This document shows positions 8,243 through 15,082 of a stretch of DNA of 19,273 bases, piece by piece. This DNA comes from Candidatus Microgenomates bacterium (GTDB lineage: Bacteria > Patescibacteriota > Microgenomatia > UBA12405 > UBA6130). The notes beneath the pieces were generated by a model. It did no database searches. It was not told the DNA's origin and saw only the letters and a program-made list of their open reading frames with translations. Each line of letters starts with the position of its first letter. Position 1 is the first letter of the stretch. Position numbers and translations under genes: made by a program. Location of the stretch: assembly GCA_015485895.1 (NCBI GenBank), contig WFSR01000067.1, positions 1 to 19,273 of the forward strand, given 5' to 3'.

Positions 8243-9774
8243 AAAAGAAAATATTTTTGGGGTTGATTTTATTATTGGCGTTTTTCTTGCGCTTTTATCA
8301 TTTGGATTCTTACCCGCCGCTAAATGCCGATGAGGCATCTATTGGCTATAATGCCTGGTCGTTGATAAAAACCGGCCGGGATGAACACGGTGAAGTCTGG
8401 CCATTACATTTTAAATCTTTTGGTGACTATAAGCCAGGTGGTTATTTTTATATTGTTCTCCCGTTCGTAAAGTTCTTTGGTCTAAACGAATGGTCGGTTC
8501 GGGCTCCGGCGGCCTTTCTGGGAGTGGCAACGGTTTATTTGGTTTACCTTTTAGCGCGTTTAATTTGGCGGGACGAAATTTTAGGCCTTTTCTGGGCTTT
8601 TTCTCTAGCAGTTTCTCCTTGGCATCTCCAATTTTCCCGGGGCGGTTGGGAAAGCAATACGGCTTTATTTTTCCTAACATTAGGGGTTTATTTCTTTTTT
8701 GCTGGTCTGAAACGGGGAAAAGATAATTTCACTATAAATATTACTTTTTCTCTTCTGAGTTCTCTGGCAGCGATGTACATTTACCATAGCGCCCGCCTGG
8801 TAGTGCCGGCTTTGGGATTGGGCTTGGTGATATTTAATTGGCATTTATTTTGGCAAAAGAGAAAGCAAATGGTTTTCCTTCTGGCCGCAGCATTTTTATT
8901 GCTAGTTCCATTGATGGTTTCTTTTTTGAGAGGTGGTGCCGAAGCGCGTTTTTCGGGGGTTGGGCTTTTTGCCGATCCGGGTCCAATTTGGCGGGCGAAT
9001 GAGTTAATAAATCAGCACCGCCATGTAACTGTGGCAAGAATTTTTCATAATAAGCCGGTGCTTTATAGCATCCTGTTTGCAAATAAATATTTTTCTCATT
9101 TTAGCGGCAATTTCCTTTTTATTGATGGCGATAGCGTTCCCCGGAGCAAAATCCCTGATATGGGCGAGCTGTATCTTTTTGAGGTCGTTTTTTTGGCTAT
9201 TGGGATGGTTGGCTGGCTGCGAATGAAAATGAATGATAAATATTTGCCCTGGCTTTGGCTAGGAGTAGCTCCCTTGGCATCGGCGTTAACTTTTCAGGCC
9301 CCCAGTGCCCTGCGTGCTTTACCCTTGGTAGTGCCTTTAACATTTTTTGTGGCCTTGGGTTTAAGAGCTATCTGGGAATTTTCTGCGCAAAATTTGCCCC
9401 GGCTAACGCCTTATTTTCTCCGAAGTGTAGTGATTATAGCCTATCTTTGGGGTGTTTGGGGGTGGTGGAACCAATATTTTATTCATTATTTAAAACGTTA
9501 TCCTGCAGCTTGGCCTGATTTCCGGCCGGTGGCCCAGTGGCTAAAGCAAAATCAAGCCAAATACCAGCGCATCTGCATTGCCGGCAAATTTGACCAACCC
9601 TACATTTTGACGCTTTTTTACTTGCAATATCCACCCCAGAAAGCCCAACAAGAATTACATTTGACCCCGCGCGACAAATTTGGCTTTTCGACGGTAACTC
9701 ATTTTGGGAAGTATTGGTTCGGAGACTGTAATAAATTGACAGCAAAGCATTTTGATGCTATTTTAGGAAAATGA
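8239..9774 (+). CDS. GT39/ArnT-like membrane glycosyltransferase, array member 5
   Basis: At 511 residues this is the shortest array member, with its C-terminal soluble region ending earlier than in the others. D31-E32 forms the catalytic-type pair; GYNAWSLIKTGRDEHG and KSFGDYKPGG (59-68) follow. VSPWHLQFSRGGWESN, ARIFHNK and PLASALTFQAPSALRALP are the later family motifs. Predicted function is transfer from a polyprenyl-phosphate sugar to an extracytoplasmic acceptor. Its start overlaps member 4 (ATGA). Its stop overlaps the antitoxin start, also as ATGA, which ties the toxin-antitoxin pair to this transcript. Confidence 0.85.
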   Translation: MKKKIFLGLILLLAFFLRFYHLDSYPPLNADEASIGYNAWSLIKTGRDEHGEVWPLHFKSFGDYKPGGYFYIVLPFVKFFGLNEWSVRAPAAFLGVATVYLVYLLARLIWRDEILGLFWAFSLAVSPWHLQFSRGGWESNTALFFLTLGVYFFFAGLKRGKDNFTINITFSLLSSLAAMYIYHSARLVVPALGLGLVIFNWHLFWQKRKQMVFLLAAAFLLLVPLMVSFLRGGAEARFSGVGLFADPGPIWRANELINQHRHVTVARIFHNKPVLYSILFANKYFSHFSGNFLFIDGDSVPRSKIPDMGELYLFEVVFLAIGMVGWLRMKMNDKYLPWLWLGVAPLASALTFQAPSALRALPLVVPLTFFVALGLRAIWEFSAQNLPRLTPYFLRSVVIIAYLWGVWGWWNQYFIHYLKRYPAAWPDFRPVAQWLKQNQAKYQRICIAGKFDQPYILTLFYLQYPPQKAQQELHLTPRDKFGFSTVTHFGKYWFGDCNKLTAKHFDAILGK

Positions 9775-10001
9775 AAAACTTAATAGCAAGGACAACTATC
9801 CGCCTTGATAAGGAACTCAAATATTTGGTGGAAAAAATGGCCTTGGAACAGGGTATTCGCCAGCAAGATGTTATTCGAAACGCACTCCGGCTTTATTTAC
9901 GGAACCGAAGCCGAAAAGAGGCCAAGAGAATAATTCTGCCGCGCCACGATTTGGGGGTAAAATTGGATAAAATAACGAGAAACATGATTTATGACCTATG
10001 A
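9771..10001 (+). CDS. VapB-like ribbon-helix-helix antitoxin
   Basis: A 76-residue basic protein. Residues 6-13 (ARTTIRLD) fit the DNA-binding beta strand of a ribbon-helix-helix domain. They are followed by two helices around residues 13-27 and 32-44 (QQDVIRNALRLYL), the usual MetJ/Arc arrangement. The remaining C-terminal 30 residues would be the tail that wraps and blocks the toxin. The start overlaps the preceding glycosyltransferase stop and the stop overlaps the PIN-domain gene, both as ATGA. An RHH protein directly before a PIN protein is the classic vapBC order. RHH antitoxins usually repress their own promoter; here there is no room for a private promoter outside coding sequence. Confidence 0.8.
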   Translation: MKNLIARTTIRLDKELKYLVEKMALEQGIRQQDVIRNALRLYLRNRSRKEAKRIILPRHDLGVKLDKITRNMIYDL

Positions 10002-10435
10002 AGGCAGTTCTGGCCGACTCTAATATTCTTATTTATGCTATTAATACTAGCTCGCCGAAACATTCCCAGGCTCGGTTGTTCCTAAGGCAAGCAATTAAAG
10101 ATAAAAGTCTTTATCTGGCTCACCAAAACATTTTAGAGACGATGCGGGTTTTAACCCACCCCAAGTTTCCTCATCCGATGTCCATTCAGAGGGCTGCTCG
10201 GATGTTAGATACAATTAGTCGCCAGGCATTCTTAATCAGTCCGGTGCCAACAACTTATTGGCTTTTTATTTCTTTGTTACAAAAGTATCCCCGCGGAGGG
10301 AATTCTATCTTTGATACCTATTTAGTAGCCACAGCTTTGACCGCTGGGGTAAAAGTAATTGCTAGCGATAACGAACGGGACTTGCGCATTTTTAAAGGAA
10401 TAAAGGTTATAAATCCTTTTAAAAAGGTACAATAA
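9998..10435 (+). CDS. VapC-like PIN-domain ribonuclease toxin
   Basis: A 145-residue PIN-domain protein of usual VapC length. Acidic active-site residues are all visible: D7 in LADSNILIYA, E47 in NILETMRVL, D106 in IFDTYLVA and D124 (with D128) in ASDNERD. These would hold divalent metal for endoribonuclease action; known VapC targets are tRNAs or rRNA, but the target here cannot be predicted. It is translationally coupled to the antitoxin (ATGA). The active site is complete, so there is no sign of decay. The next gene begins 10 bp after the stop. Confidence 0.88.
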   Translation: MKAVLADSNILIYAINTSSPKHSQARLFLRQAIKDKSLYLAHQNILETMRVLTHPKFPHPMSIQRAARMLDTISRQAFLISPVPTTYWLFISLLQKYPRGGNSIFDTYLVATALTAGVKVIASDNERDLRIFKGIKVINPFKKVQ

Positions 10436-10445
10436 GAAAGGAATT

Positions 10446-11270
10446 ATGAAGAAGAAAATAGTGCTTTCGGTAGCCATTGCTACTTATAATGAGGAAGAAA
10501 ATGTTGCCCGTTGTTTAAGGGCGGTCAAAGGGTGGGTTGACGAAATTGTGGTTGTCGACGGTTCTTCGCAAGATCGTACCCGGGAGATTGCTAGGAAATT
10601 TGGTGCGCGCGTTTATAAAACGACCAACAAACCAATTTTTCATATTAATAAACAAATGGCTATCGATAAATGCCGTGGTGATTGGGTTTTGCAGCTCGAT
10701 GCCGACGAAATTGTTAGCCCGGCGTTAAAAAAGGAAATAGAACAAATTATTAGTAAGAATAAGAATGGTCCAGAGGTTTCTTCCATCCCAGTTGCCTATT
10801 GGATTCCGCGTCGGAATTTCTTTTTAGGTCGCTGGTTGAAGAAAACTGGCCAGTATCCTGATCCAGTGATTCGGTTTTTCCGTCGCGGAAGGGCTCATTT
10901 GCCTTGTCAAGATGTACACGAACAGATGGTAGTTGATGGTCCAGTTGGTTGGTTGCAAGGGCACCTGTGGCATTATCCTTACCCAACTTTTGCTGAATAT
11001 CTGAAGAAATCAAACCGTTATACTAGCCTTACTGCCCAAGAATGGCGAGTGCAGAAAAAGAAACCGGGGTTAAAAATGCTTCTTTGGGCAATTTGGCAGA
11101 GTATTCGGACATTTTTCCTCCTATTTTTCCGCCATAAAGGTTTTCGGGATAGCTTTCCCGGTTTTGTTTTCTCTTTTTATTCTGGCTTACATTATCTAAC
11201 TGCTTATGTAAAATTTTGGGAACTTTATTATCAAAAGAGAAATATTAATCTTAAAAAAGACTGGGAGTGA
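10446..11270 (+). CDS. Family 2 glycosyltransferase, WaaE/KdtX-like
   Basis: A 274-residue GT-A protein. The N-terminus VAIATYNEEENV (9-20), VVDGSSQDRT (36-45) and the metal/nucleotide-sugar DADE (85-88) are canonical GT2 features. The length and the C-terminal pattern (RHKGFRDS, then an aromatic membrane-associated helix) match the WaaE/KdtX-like subfamily, first described from lipopolysaccharide-core glucosyltransferases but widespread in other envelope glycan loci. It probably acts on the cytoplasmic face. AAAGGA lies 3 bp upstream of the ATG, one of the few SD-like sequences in the window, although its spacing is short. The end overlaps the following gene by GTGA. Confidence 0.85.
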   Translation: MKKKIVLSVAIATYNEEENVARCLRAVKGWVDEIVVVDGSSQDRTREIARKFGARVYKTTNKPIFHINKQMAIDKCRGDWVLQLDADEIVSPALKKEIEQIISKNKNGPEVSSIPVAYWIPRRNFFLGRWLKKTGQYPDPVIRFFRRGRAHLPCQDVHEQMVVDGPVGWLQGHLWHYPYPTFAEYLKKSNRYTSLTAQEWRVQKKKPGLKMLLWAIWQSIRTFFLLFFRHKGFRDSFPGFVFSFYSGLHYLTAYVKFWELYYQKRNINLKKDWE

Positions 11271-12325
11271 AAAAAATAAAAGTTGGTTTCGATGTCACGC
11301 CTCTCTATTCTGGCGACAAAGTGCGCGGCATTGGTTTTTATACTCAAAGATTATTAGCAGAACTTAAAAAAATAAAGGCAATAGAAATAGTGGAAATTAA
11401 AAATAAAAATGAAAGGAAAAAAGCCAATTATGAAATTCTTCATATTCCTTATTTCCGCCCTTTTTTTGCCACTTTACCTTGGCGGAAGTGGCACCCCTGG
11501 GTGATAACCGTCCACGATCTTATTCCTCTTAAATATCCGCAACATTATCCTCCTGGTTGGCGGGGGCGTCTAAAATGGTGGCGGCAAAAGTATTTGTTGC
11601 GGCGGGCTGATTTTATTATCACCGATTCTTTTACGGCCAAATATGATATTAGCCGTTTAGCGGGGTACCCTCAGGACAGAATTTATGTTACTTATCTAGC
11701 TGCTGATGCCCATTTTCATCCCTTAAAGAATAATAAGAAATTGAACCAGGTGAGAGACAAATATTGTTTGCCGCCAAAATTTGTCCTTTATGTTGGCGAT
11801 GTTAATTGGAATAAAAACATTCCTGGCCTGGTTAAAGCCAGCCGACGGGTTGGCCTAGATCTAGTAATAGTTGGCAAACAAGCTTTAGCTAAAAATTTTG
11901 TTCGCCGCCATCCCGAGAATCAACCTTTAGTTTGGCTCCAGAGGCAAGCTAAGAAAGATAAACATTTGCATTTATTGGGATTTGTGCCCACGGTTGATTT
12001 AGTGGCTTTATATAATCTGGCCACAATGTATTGTCAGCCTTCCTTTGACGAGGGGTTTGGGTTGCCGGTAATAGAGGCGATGGCTAGTGGTTGTCCGGTG
12101 GTGGCCAGCCGCCGAGGGAGCTTGCCCGAGGTGGTAAAGGATGCTGGCATTTTAGTAGAACCGGATGTAAGTAGTTTATCTCAAGGCATAGCGATGCTTT
12201 TAAAAGATGCTGGGCTAAGACAGCGACTGGTTCGCCGGGGCCGACAACGAGCTCGAGAATTTTCTTGGAAAAAAACGGCTATGGCAACATTGTTGGTATA
12301 TAAGCTGGCTGCGGGAGTTGTTTAG
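11267..12325 (+). CDS. Family 4 glycosyltransferase (GT-B fold)
   Basis: A 352-residue GT-B protein with an acceptor-side N-terminal half (VGFDVTPLYSGDKVRGIGFY, residues 6-25) and the donor-binding C-terminal half. The GT4 E-x7-E motif is E262-GFGLPVI-E270, followed by AMASGCPVV and SLPEVV. VHDLIPLKYP (82-91) and LYVGDVNWNKN (174-184) are also typical of this mannosyltransferase-like group. The GTG start overlaps the upstream stop as GTGA, and no better ATG exists nearby. It likely extends a lipid-linked oligosaccharide with a nucleotide sugar in the cytoplasm. The gene ends only 2 bp from the oppositely oriented next gene. Confidence 0.88.
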   Translation: MKKIKVGFDVTPLYSGDKVRGIGFYTQRLLAELKKIKAIEIVEIKNKNERKKANYEILHIPYFRPFFATLPWRKWHPWVITVHDLIPLKYPQHYPPGWRGRLKWWRQKYLLRRADFIITDSFTAKYDISRLAGYPQDRIYVTYLAADAHFHPLKNNKKLNQVRDKYCLPPKFVLYVGDVNWNKNIPGLVKASRRVGLDLVIVGKQALAKNFVRRHPENQPLVWLQRQAKKDKHLHLLGFVPTVDLVALYNLATMYCQPSFDEGFGLPVIEAMASGCPVVASRRGSLPEVVKDAGILVEPDVSSLSQGIAMLLKDAGLRQRLVRRGRQRAREFSWKKTAMATLLVYKLAAGVV

Positions 12326-12327
12326 GG

Positions 12328-14175
12328 CTAGAGTAAGGAAAGAAGAAGTTGCTGTGCTCTCTTATTATGAGGATTAATTTTGATGGCAGCCTGGAATTCT
12401 TGTTTTGCCTTCTCTTTCTCTTTTAAATTAAGGTAAAAAATGCCGAGATTTACATGAAGGTTATCGTTTTTTGGATTAATAGCAATTGCCTTTTTAAAAT
12501 GTTGTTCTGCTAGAGCAAATTTTTTCTGTCGGAAATAGATAATTGCTAAACTTTGATACGATTGCCAGAGATGGGGATTATATTTTATGGCTAGTTTGTA
12601 GTTTTTAATGGCTTTGCCAAATTCCTTCTTGCCGATATAAACATTGGCGAGGTTATGATAAGCGTCAGCATAGTGGGGATTTAGTTTAATGGCTGTTTTG
12701 AATTCTTGAATGGCCCTATTAAGGTCACCATGCCGTCCGTACATGTCGCCTAGATTATTGTGATTTTGGGAACTGGAGGGTGAGGTGCGGGCAGCGGCTA
12801 GCCAAAGATGGTCTTGATCTTTCCAATCATTATTCCTGATGATTGTGCGAATAGAGAGGGGAACTAGAAGTAAGATGAGAATGGCATAAGTAGCCTGAGG
12901 ATTGTGGACGAGGCGACCGATTTGAACGATGGCCATAGCAATAAGGACGAAAATGCCAACGGAGGCGAGGTAAACATACCGTTCGGCAACAATCCAGGAA
13001 ACGCCAAAAGGGGTCATAGTGGGCGAAAGGGCGATGAAAAACCACGAAAGCCAGAAAGCAATTTTTTTATTTTTGAAAAGTCCCCAAATAATGGCAGCGA
13101 GTAAGGCCAGAAGAATAACTACCTGGATTATGATTTGTGTTCGGCTAAAAAACATTTCCGAGTGGTAAAGAGTCAGCTTGTCAGGCCAGAAAATAAGTGA
13201 TAGATAAGAAGTGGTAGCTACAGCAACAAGGTGAACGAAGCTAATAACTTGTTGCGGGAAAGAAAGAGCAATATGAGGGTGAAATTGGGAATAAGATGTT
13301 CTTAACCATGCTTGTCTCTCCGGGAGCTTAAGAATAAAAAATGCAGCTACAAGGGCTGCCGGGATCGTGAGAGAAGTTACTACTTTCCAGTTTGGTAATT
13401 TTGTATTATAAGACCAGTCGAGCAGGATAATAATTATTGGAATGACTACAGCTTTTTCGGATATAGTTAAAGCGAAAATAAAACTTAGTAAAGAAAGAGC
13501 GTACAGGGATTTCTTCTGCCGGGCGAGTATATAAAAGATTATAGTTATTATCGAGAAAAAACTATAGGAACAATAACCGCCACCGGAAATCCAAGTCACA
13601 GATTCGGTCATGATTGGGTGAACGGCCATTATGCTAGCAGAGAGAAAAGCGATGGTATTGCCAAGAAGGAGATACACCAGAACATAGGTAGCGATGACGC
13701 TGGCCATATGAAATATAATATTGACGGACCTAAATGCAATTGGGGACATGCCAAATAATCGGTAGGTAATAGCTCGTAGGTTGAATTGGAAAGAACCGAT
13801 AAGACTAGTTGGATGGAAAATCGAAAAGTGGAATTTGCCGATATTTTTATTGTGAAGAATTCCCGCGATATCATCGGAAACGAATTTGTTATTTAGCGAG
13901 TTGGCGTACGTTATTAACACTAACAGTATTAGCAGTAGTATAAAATAGCGGTGGTTATTAAAAAATTGTCGGGTATCGAATAAATAAACTTTATTTGTTT
14001 TTTTGCGAATTGGCTTCTGTTTGATAAGCGACGTAACGTATTGCTTTCCCCTTATTTTGATAAGATAGCTTTTCACTCTCTCTGGATCGATGTGCAGAGA
14101 GTCGGATATCTCCGCAATGGAATTTTTCTTGATATGTTTTTTAATGTATTTTTTTTGTTTCTGGGTAAGTTTCAT
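12328..14175 (-). CDS. TMTC-like membrane protein: HTH-like N-terminus, GT-C-like core, four TPRs
   Basis: A 615-residue protein. Residues 1-45 are basic and helical, and QKQKKYIKKHIKKNSIAEIS followed by a turn and second helix suggests a small helix-turn-helix. Residues about 76-445 carry around ten membrane segments. Features shared with TMTC/PMT-like proteins are the loop NNKFVSDD (D101-D102), VHPIMTESVTWI (185-196) and AERYVYLAS (397-405). Four TPR units fill about 470-605, each ending in a hydrophobic-x-NP motif. TMTC proteins are O-mannosyltransferases in animals; bacterial members are poorly characterised, so a glycosyltransferase role is inferred. The TPRs may bind acceptor proteins. 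It is alone on the minus strand, divergent from the gene at 14218. No SD precedes the ATG. Confidence 0.75.
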   Translation of the reverse strand: MKLTQKQKKYIKKHIKKNSIAEISDSLHIDPERVKSYLIKIRGKQYVTSLIKQKPIRKKTNKVYLFDTRQFFNNHRYFILLLILLVLITYANSLNNKFVSDDIAGILHNKNIGKFHFSIFHPTSLIGSFQFNLRAITYRLFGMSPIAFRSVNIIFHMASVIATYVLVYLLLGNTIAFLSASIMAVHPIMTESVTWISGGGYCSYSFFSIITIIFYILARQKKSLYALSLLSFIFALTISEKAVVIPIIIILLDWSYNTKLPNWKVVTSLTIPAALVAAFFILKLPERQAWLRTSYSQFHPHIALSFPQQVISFVHLVAVATTSYLSLIFWPDKLTLYHSEMFFSRTQIIIQVVILLALLAAIIWGLFKNKKIAFWLSWFFIALSPTMTPFGVSWIVAERYVYLASVGIFVLIAMAIVQIGRLVHNPQATYAILILLLVPLSIRTIIRNNDWKDQDHLWLAAARTSPSSSQNHNNLGDMYGRHGDLNRAIQEFKTAIKLNPHYADAYHNLANVYIGKKEFGKAIKNYKLAIKYNPHLWQSYQSLAIIYFRQKKFALAEQHFKKAIAINPKNDNLHVNLGIFYLNLKEKEKAKQEFQAAIKINPHNKRAQQLLLSLL

Positions 14176-14217
14176 TGTGCTTAACTTTACAATATTAGCA
14201 TAAATGTATAAAATGCG
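14176..14217. promoter_or_regulatory. Compact divergent promoter region
   Basis: The 42-bp spacer separates two divergent genes that both lack an SD. Rightward, TTTACA (14186-14191) and TAAAAT (14209-14214) are 17 bp apart, each one mismatch from the sigma-70 consensus. The predicted start falls at about 14220, at or within a few bases of the ATG, which implies a leaderless or nearly leaderless mRNA. Leftward, the complement of 14192-14200 reads TGCTAATAT, an extended -10 form, about 16 bp from the minus-strand start. The two promoters would overlap. Confidence 0.45.
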
Positions 14218-14225
14218 ATGCTAAT
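14194..14225. repeat. 8-bp inverted repeat flanking the rightward -10
   Basis: ATTAGCAT (14194-14201) and ATGCTAAT (14218-14225) are exact reverse complements separated by 16 bp. They bracket the TAAAAT element; the right arm includes the ATG of the plus-strand gene. The arrangement suits a dimeric regulator, though chance in AT-rich DNA cannot be excluded. Confidence 0.4.
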
Positions 14226-15042
14226 GAGGCATAAAATTGGAGTGATAATTAATTATTGTTCTAATGATTATATATTTATTAGGCGGGCGGTTGAAGAGGT
14301 AAGTAAATTTGCTGCTGAAATTATTGTGCCGGTTGCCGATCGTTTTTTCGATGGTAGTCTTGAGGATAGAGATTTATTGAATAAAACATTTAAAGAGAAT
14401 CCGGAGGCGAGATTTATTCTTTTTGAATGGCACCCACAGCCACCTCCTTTCCCAGGTCATTGGTTTTGGCGGTTGGTGCCTAGAAGGACAGGCTTAAGGC
14501 CTTTGTACGGGTCCCCTTATTGGATTTGTAGAGCCAGATTTATAGGCTATAAGCATTTGTCGGAAAGTGTGAAATATATTCTTTTTCTTGATGCTGATGA
14601 AATTGTGGATGGTGAAAAGTTTAAAAGATGGTTAGATACTGAAGAATATCAGAAATTTAACGCAATGAAGCTTGCGTGCTATTTTTATATAGGGACGCCT
14701 AGTTACCAAAGGAAAACATATGGTGAAAGTGGCATTTTGGTTAAAAAAGCATTGCTTACAAGGGAAATGTTTTTTAGTTACGGAGAGAGGTGGACGATGT
14801 ATAAGAAAATTCGTGGCCGGAAAAAAGCTATGGTTATGGGGACAGACGACTTGCCAATGGTACACCATTATGGTTGGGCGCGCCCTAAGAAAAATTTACT
14901 AAAAAAGGTTAAAACATGGAGTCATAACAATGACGCTGATTGGAGCGAGACAGTTAATGGTGTTATCTCTTATCGCAAAAAAACGAGTGAATTTCTCCAA
15001 AAATATAATTGCAAGATTGTAAGGCCTTATATTAAATTTTGA
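14218..15042 (+). CDS. Atypical GT-A (GT2-like) glycosyltransferase
   Basis: A 274-residue soluble protein. ILFLDADEIVDG (121-132) gives a DxD-type metal and sugar-nucleotide site, and the later VHHYGWARPKKNL (at about 222-234) resembles the metal-ligand His region of glycosyltransferases that modify envelope glycans. The N-terminus (GVIINYCSNDYIFIRRAVEEV) replaces the usual VSIIIPxYN opening, and no clear VDGSSxD motif follows. It therefore belongs to a divergent branch, perhaps the group that begins with searches such as 'INYCSND...'. ATG 14224 is an alternative start two codons downstream. It looks more AT-rich than the plus-strand block before 12325. It probably forms a two-gene operon with the next gene. 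Confidence 0.65.
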   Translation: MLMRHKIGVIINYCSNDYIFIRRAVEEVSKFAAEIIVPVADRFFDGSLEDRDLLNKTFKENPEARFILFEWHPQPPPFPGHWFWRLVPRRTGLRPLYGSPYWICRARFIGYKHLSESVKYILFLDADEIVDGEKFKRWLDTEEYQKFNAMKLACYFYIGTPSYQRKTYGESGILVKKALLTREMFFSYGERWTMYKKIRGRKKAMVMGTDDLPMVHHYGWARPKKNLLKKVKTWSHNNDADWSETVNGVISYRKKTSEFLQKYNCKIVRPYIKF

Positions 15043-15082
15043 ATTACTGTTAAGTGGTATGAAGAGAGGAATAATTGTTTGA

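Noticed and set aside
10415..10427. The palindrome CCTTTT-A-AAAAGG near the end of the PIN toxin gene
   Set aside because: It lies in coding sequence, is made of simple A/T-rich bases, and has no T-run after it, so neither a terminator nor an operator is supported.
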